From NCBI GenBank assembly GCA_027619655.1, contig JAQCHR010000242.1:1-6160 (forward strand): a stretch of 6,160 bases of DNA, given 5' to 3'. The notes below the pieces were generated by a model. That model ran no database searches and was not told the DNA's origin. It saw only the letters and a program-made list of their open reading frames with translations. Each line of letters opens with the position of its first letter. The first letter of the stretch is position 1. Positions 6,115-6,160 of this stretch are shown one piece after another. Source of the DNA: Pseudomonadota bacterium (GTDB taxonomy: Bacteria; Pseudomonadota; Alphaproteobacteria; UBA8366; GCA-2717185). The position numbers and the translations under genes were made by a program.

Positions 6115-6160
6115 ATGATCGAACCATCGAATGCCGGCTGGCTGGCGCAGGTTTCCGAAG
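6115..6160 (+). CDS. N-terminal fragment of the next gene, unidentified
   Basis: An ATG at 6115 opens 15 codons (MIEPSNAGWLAQVSE) before the window ends. A GGGGAG ribosome site (6101-6106) stands 8 nt upstream, and the gene begins 21 nt after the MmgE/PrpD stop, so the two are probably co-transcribed. The fragment is too short to identify. The W-L-A-x-V-S-E wording resembles the leader that precedes the first metal motif in some TIM-barrel metal-dependent hydrolases, which often accompany MmgE/PrpD genes, but this is a weak guess. Confidence 0.55.
   Translation, partial: MIEPSNAGWLAQVSE

Overview
The window is a GC-rich bacterial segment with strong G/C preference at third codon positions, tight gene packing and purine-rich ribosome binding sites. 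Its content (Baeyer-Villiger monooxygenase, dienelactone-hydrolase-like enzyme, cyclic amidohydrolase, MmgE/PrpD protein) suits a metabolically versatile Pseudomonadota, most likely an alphaproteobacterium. That taxonomic call is inferred from style and gene content; no marker gene is present.

Layout: the 3' end of a plus-strand SRPBCC (Hsp90-ATPase-activator-like) gene occupies 2-127. It converges on a minus-strand cluster of four genes, read right to left: Baeyer-Villiger flavin monooxygenase (4583-2949), dienelactone hydrolase family protein (2793-2050), a small DUF6295-like protein (2037-1714) and a dihydropyrimidinase/hydantoinase-like amidohydrolase (1674-244). The last three are packed tightly (12 and 39 nt gaps) and the first two of these overlap in their translation signals. 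A 149-nt gap holding a possible internal promoter separates them from the monooxygenase. A 145-nt divergent region (4584-4728) then leads into a plus-strand MmgE/PrpD family gene (4729-6093). It is followed after 21 nt by the start of another gene (6115 onward) that runs off the window.

How the genes may work together (inference): the monooxygenase would insert oxygen next to a carbonyl to give an ester or lactone, and the alpha/beta hydrolase would open an ester or lactone. The metal-dependent amidohydrolase would open a cyclic amide or imide, and the MmgE/PrpD protein would dehydrate, isomerise or decarboxylate a resulting carboxylic acid. This looks like a catabolic cluster for a cyclic, probably nitrogen-containing compound. 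The substrate cannot be read from sequence. Three of the enzymes carry changes at usually conserved active-site positions (Tyr to Asp in the hydantoinase, Glu to His in the dienelactone hydrolase, Cys and His changes in the PrpD protein), which argues against the textbook substrates. No mobile element, CRISPR array, tRNA or rRNA was seen.
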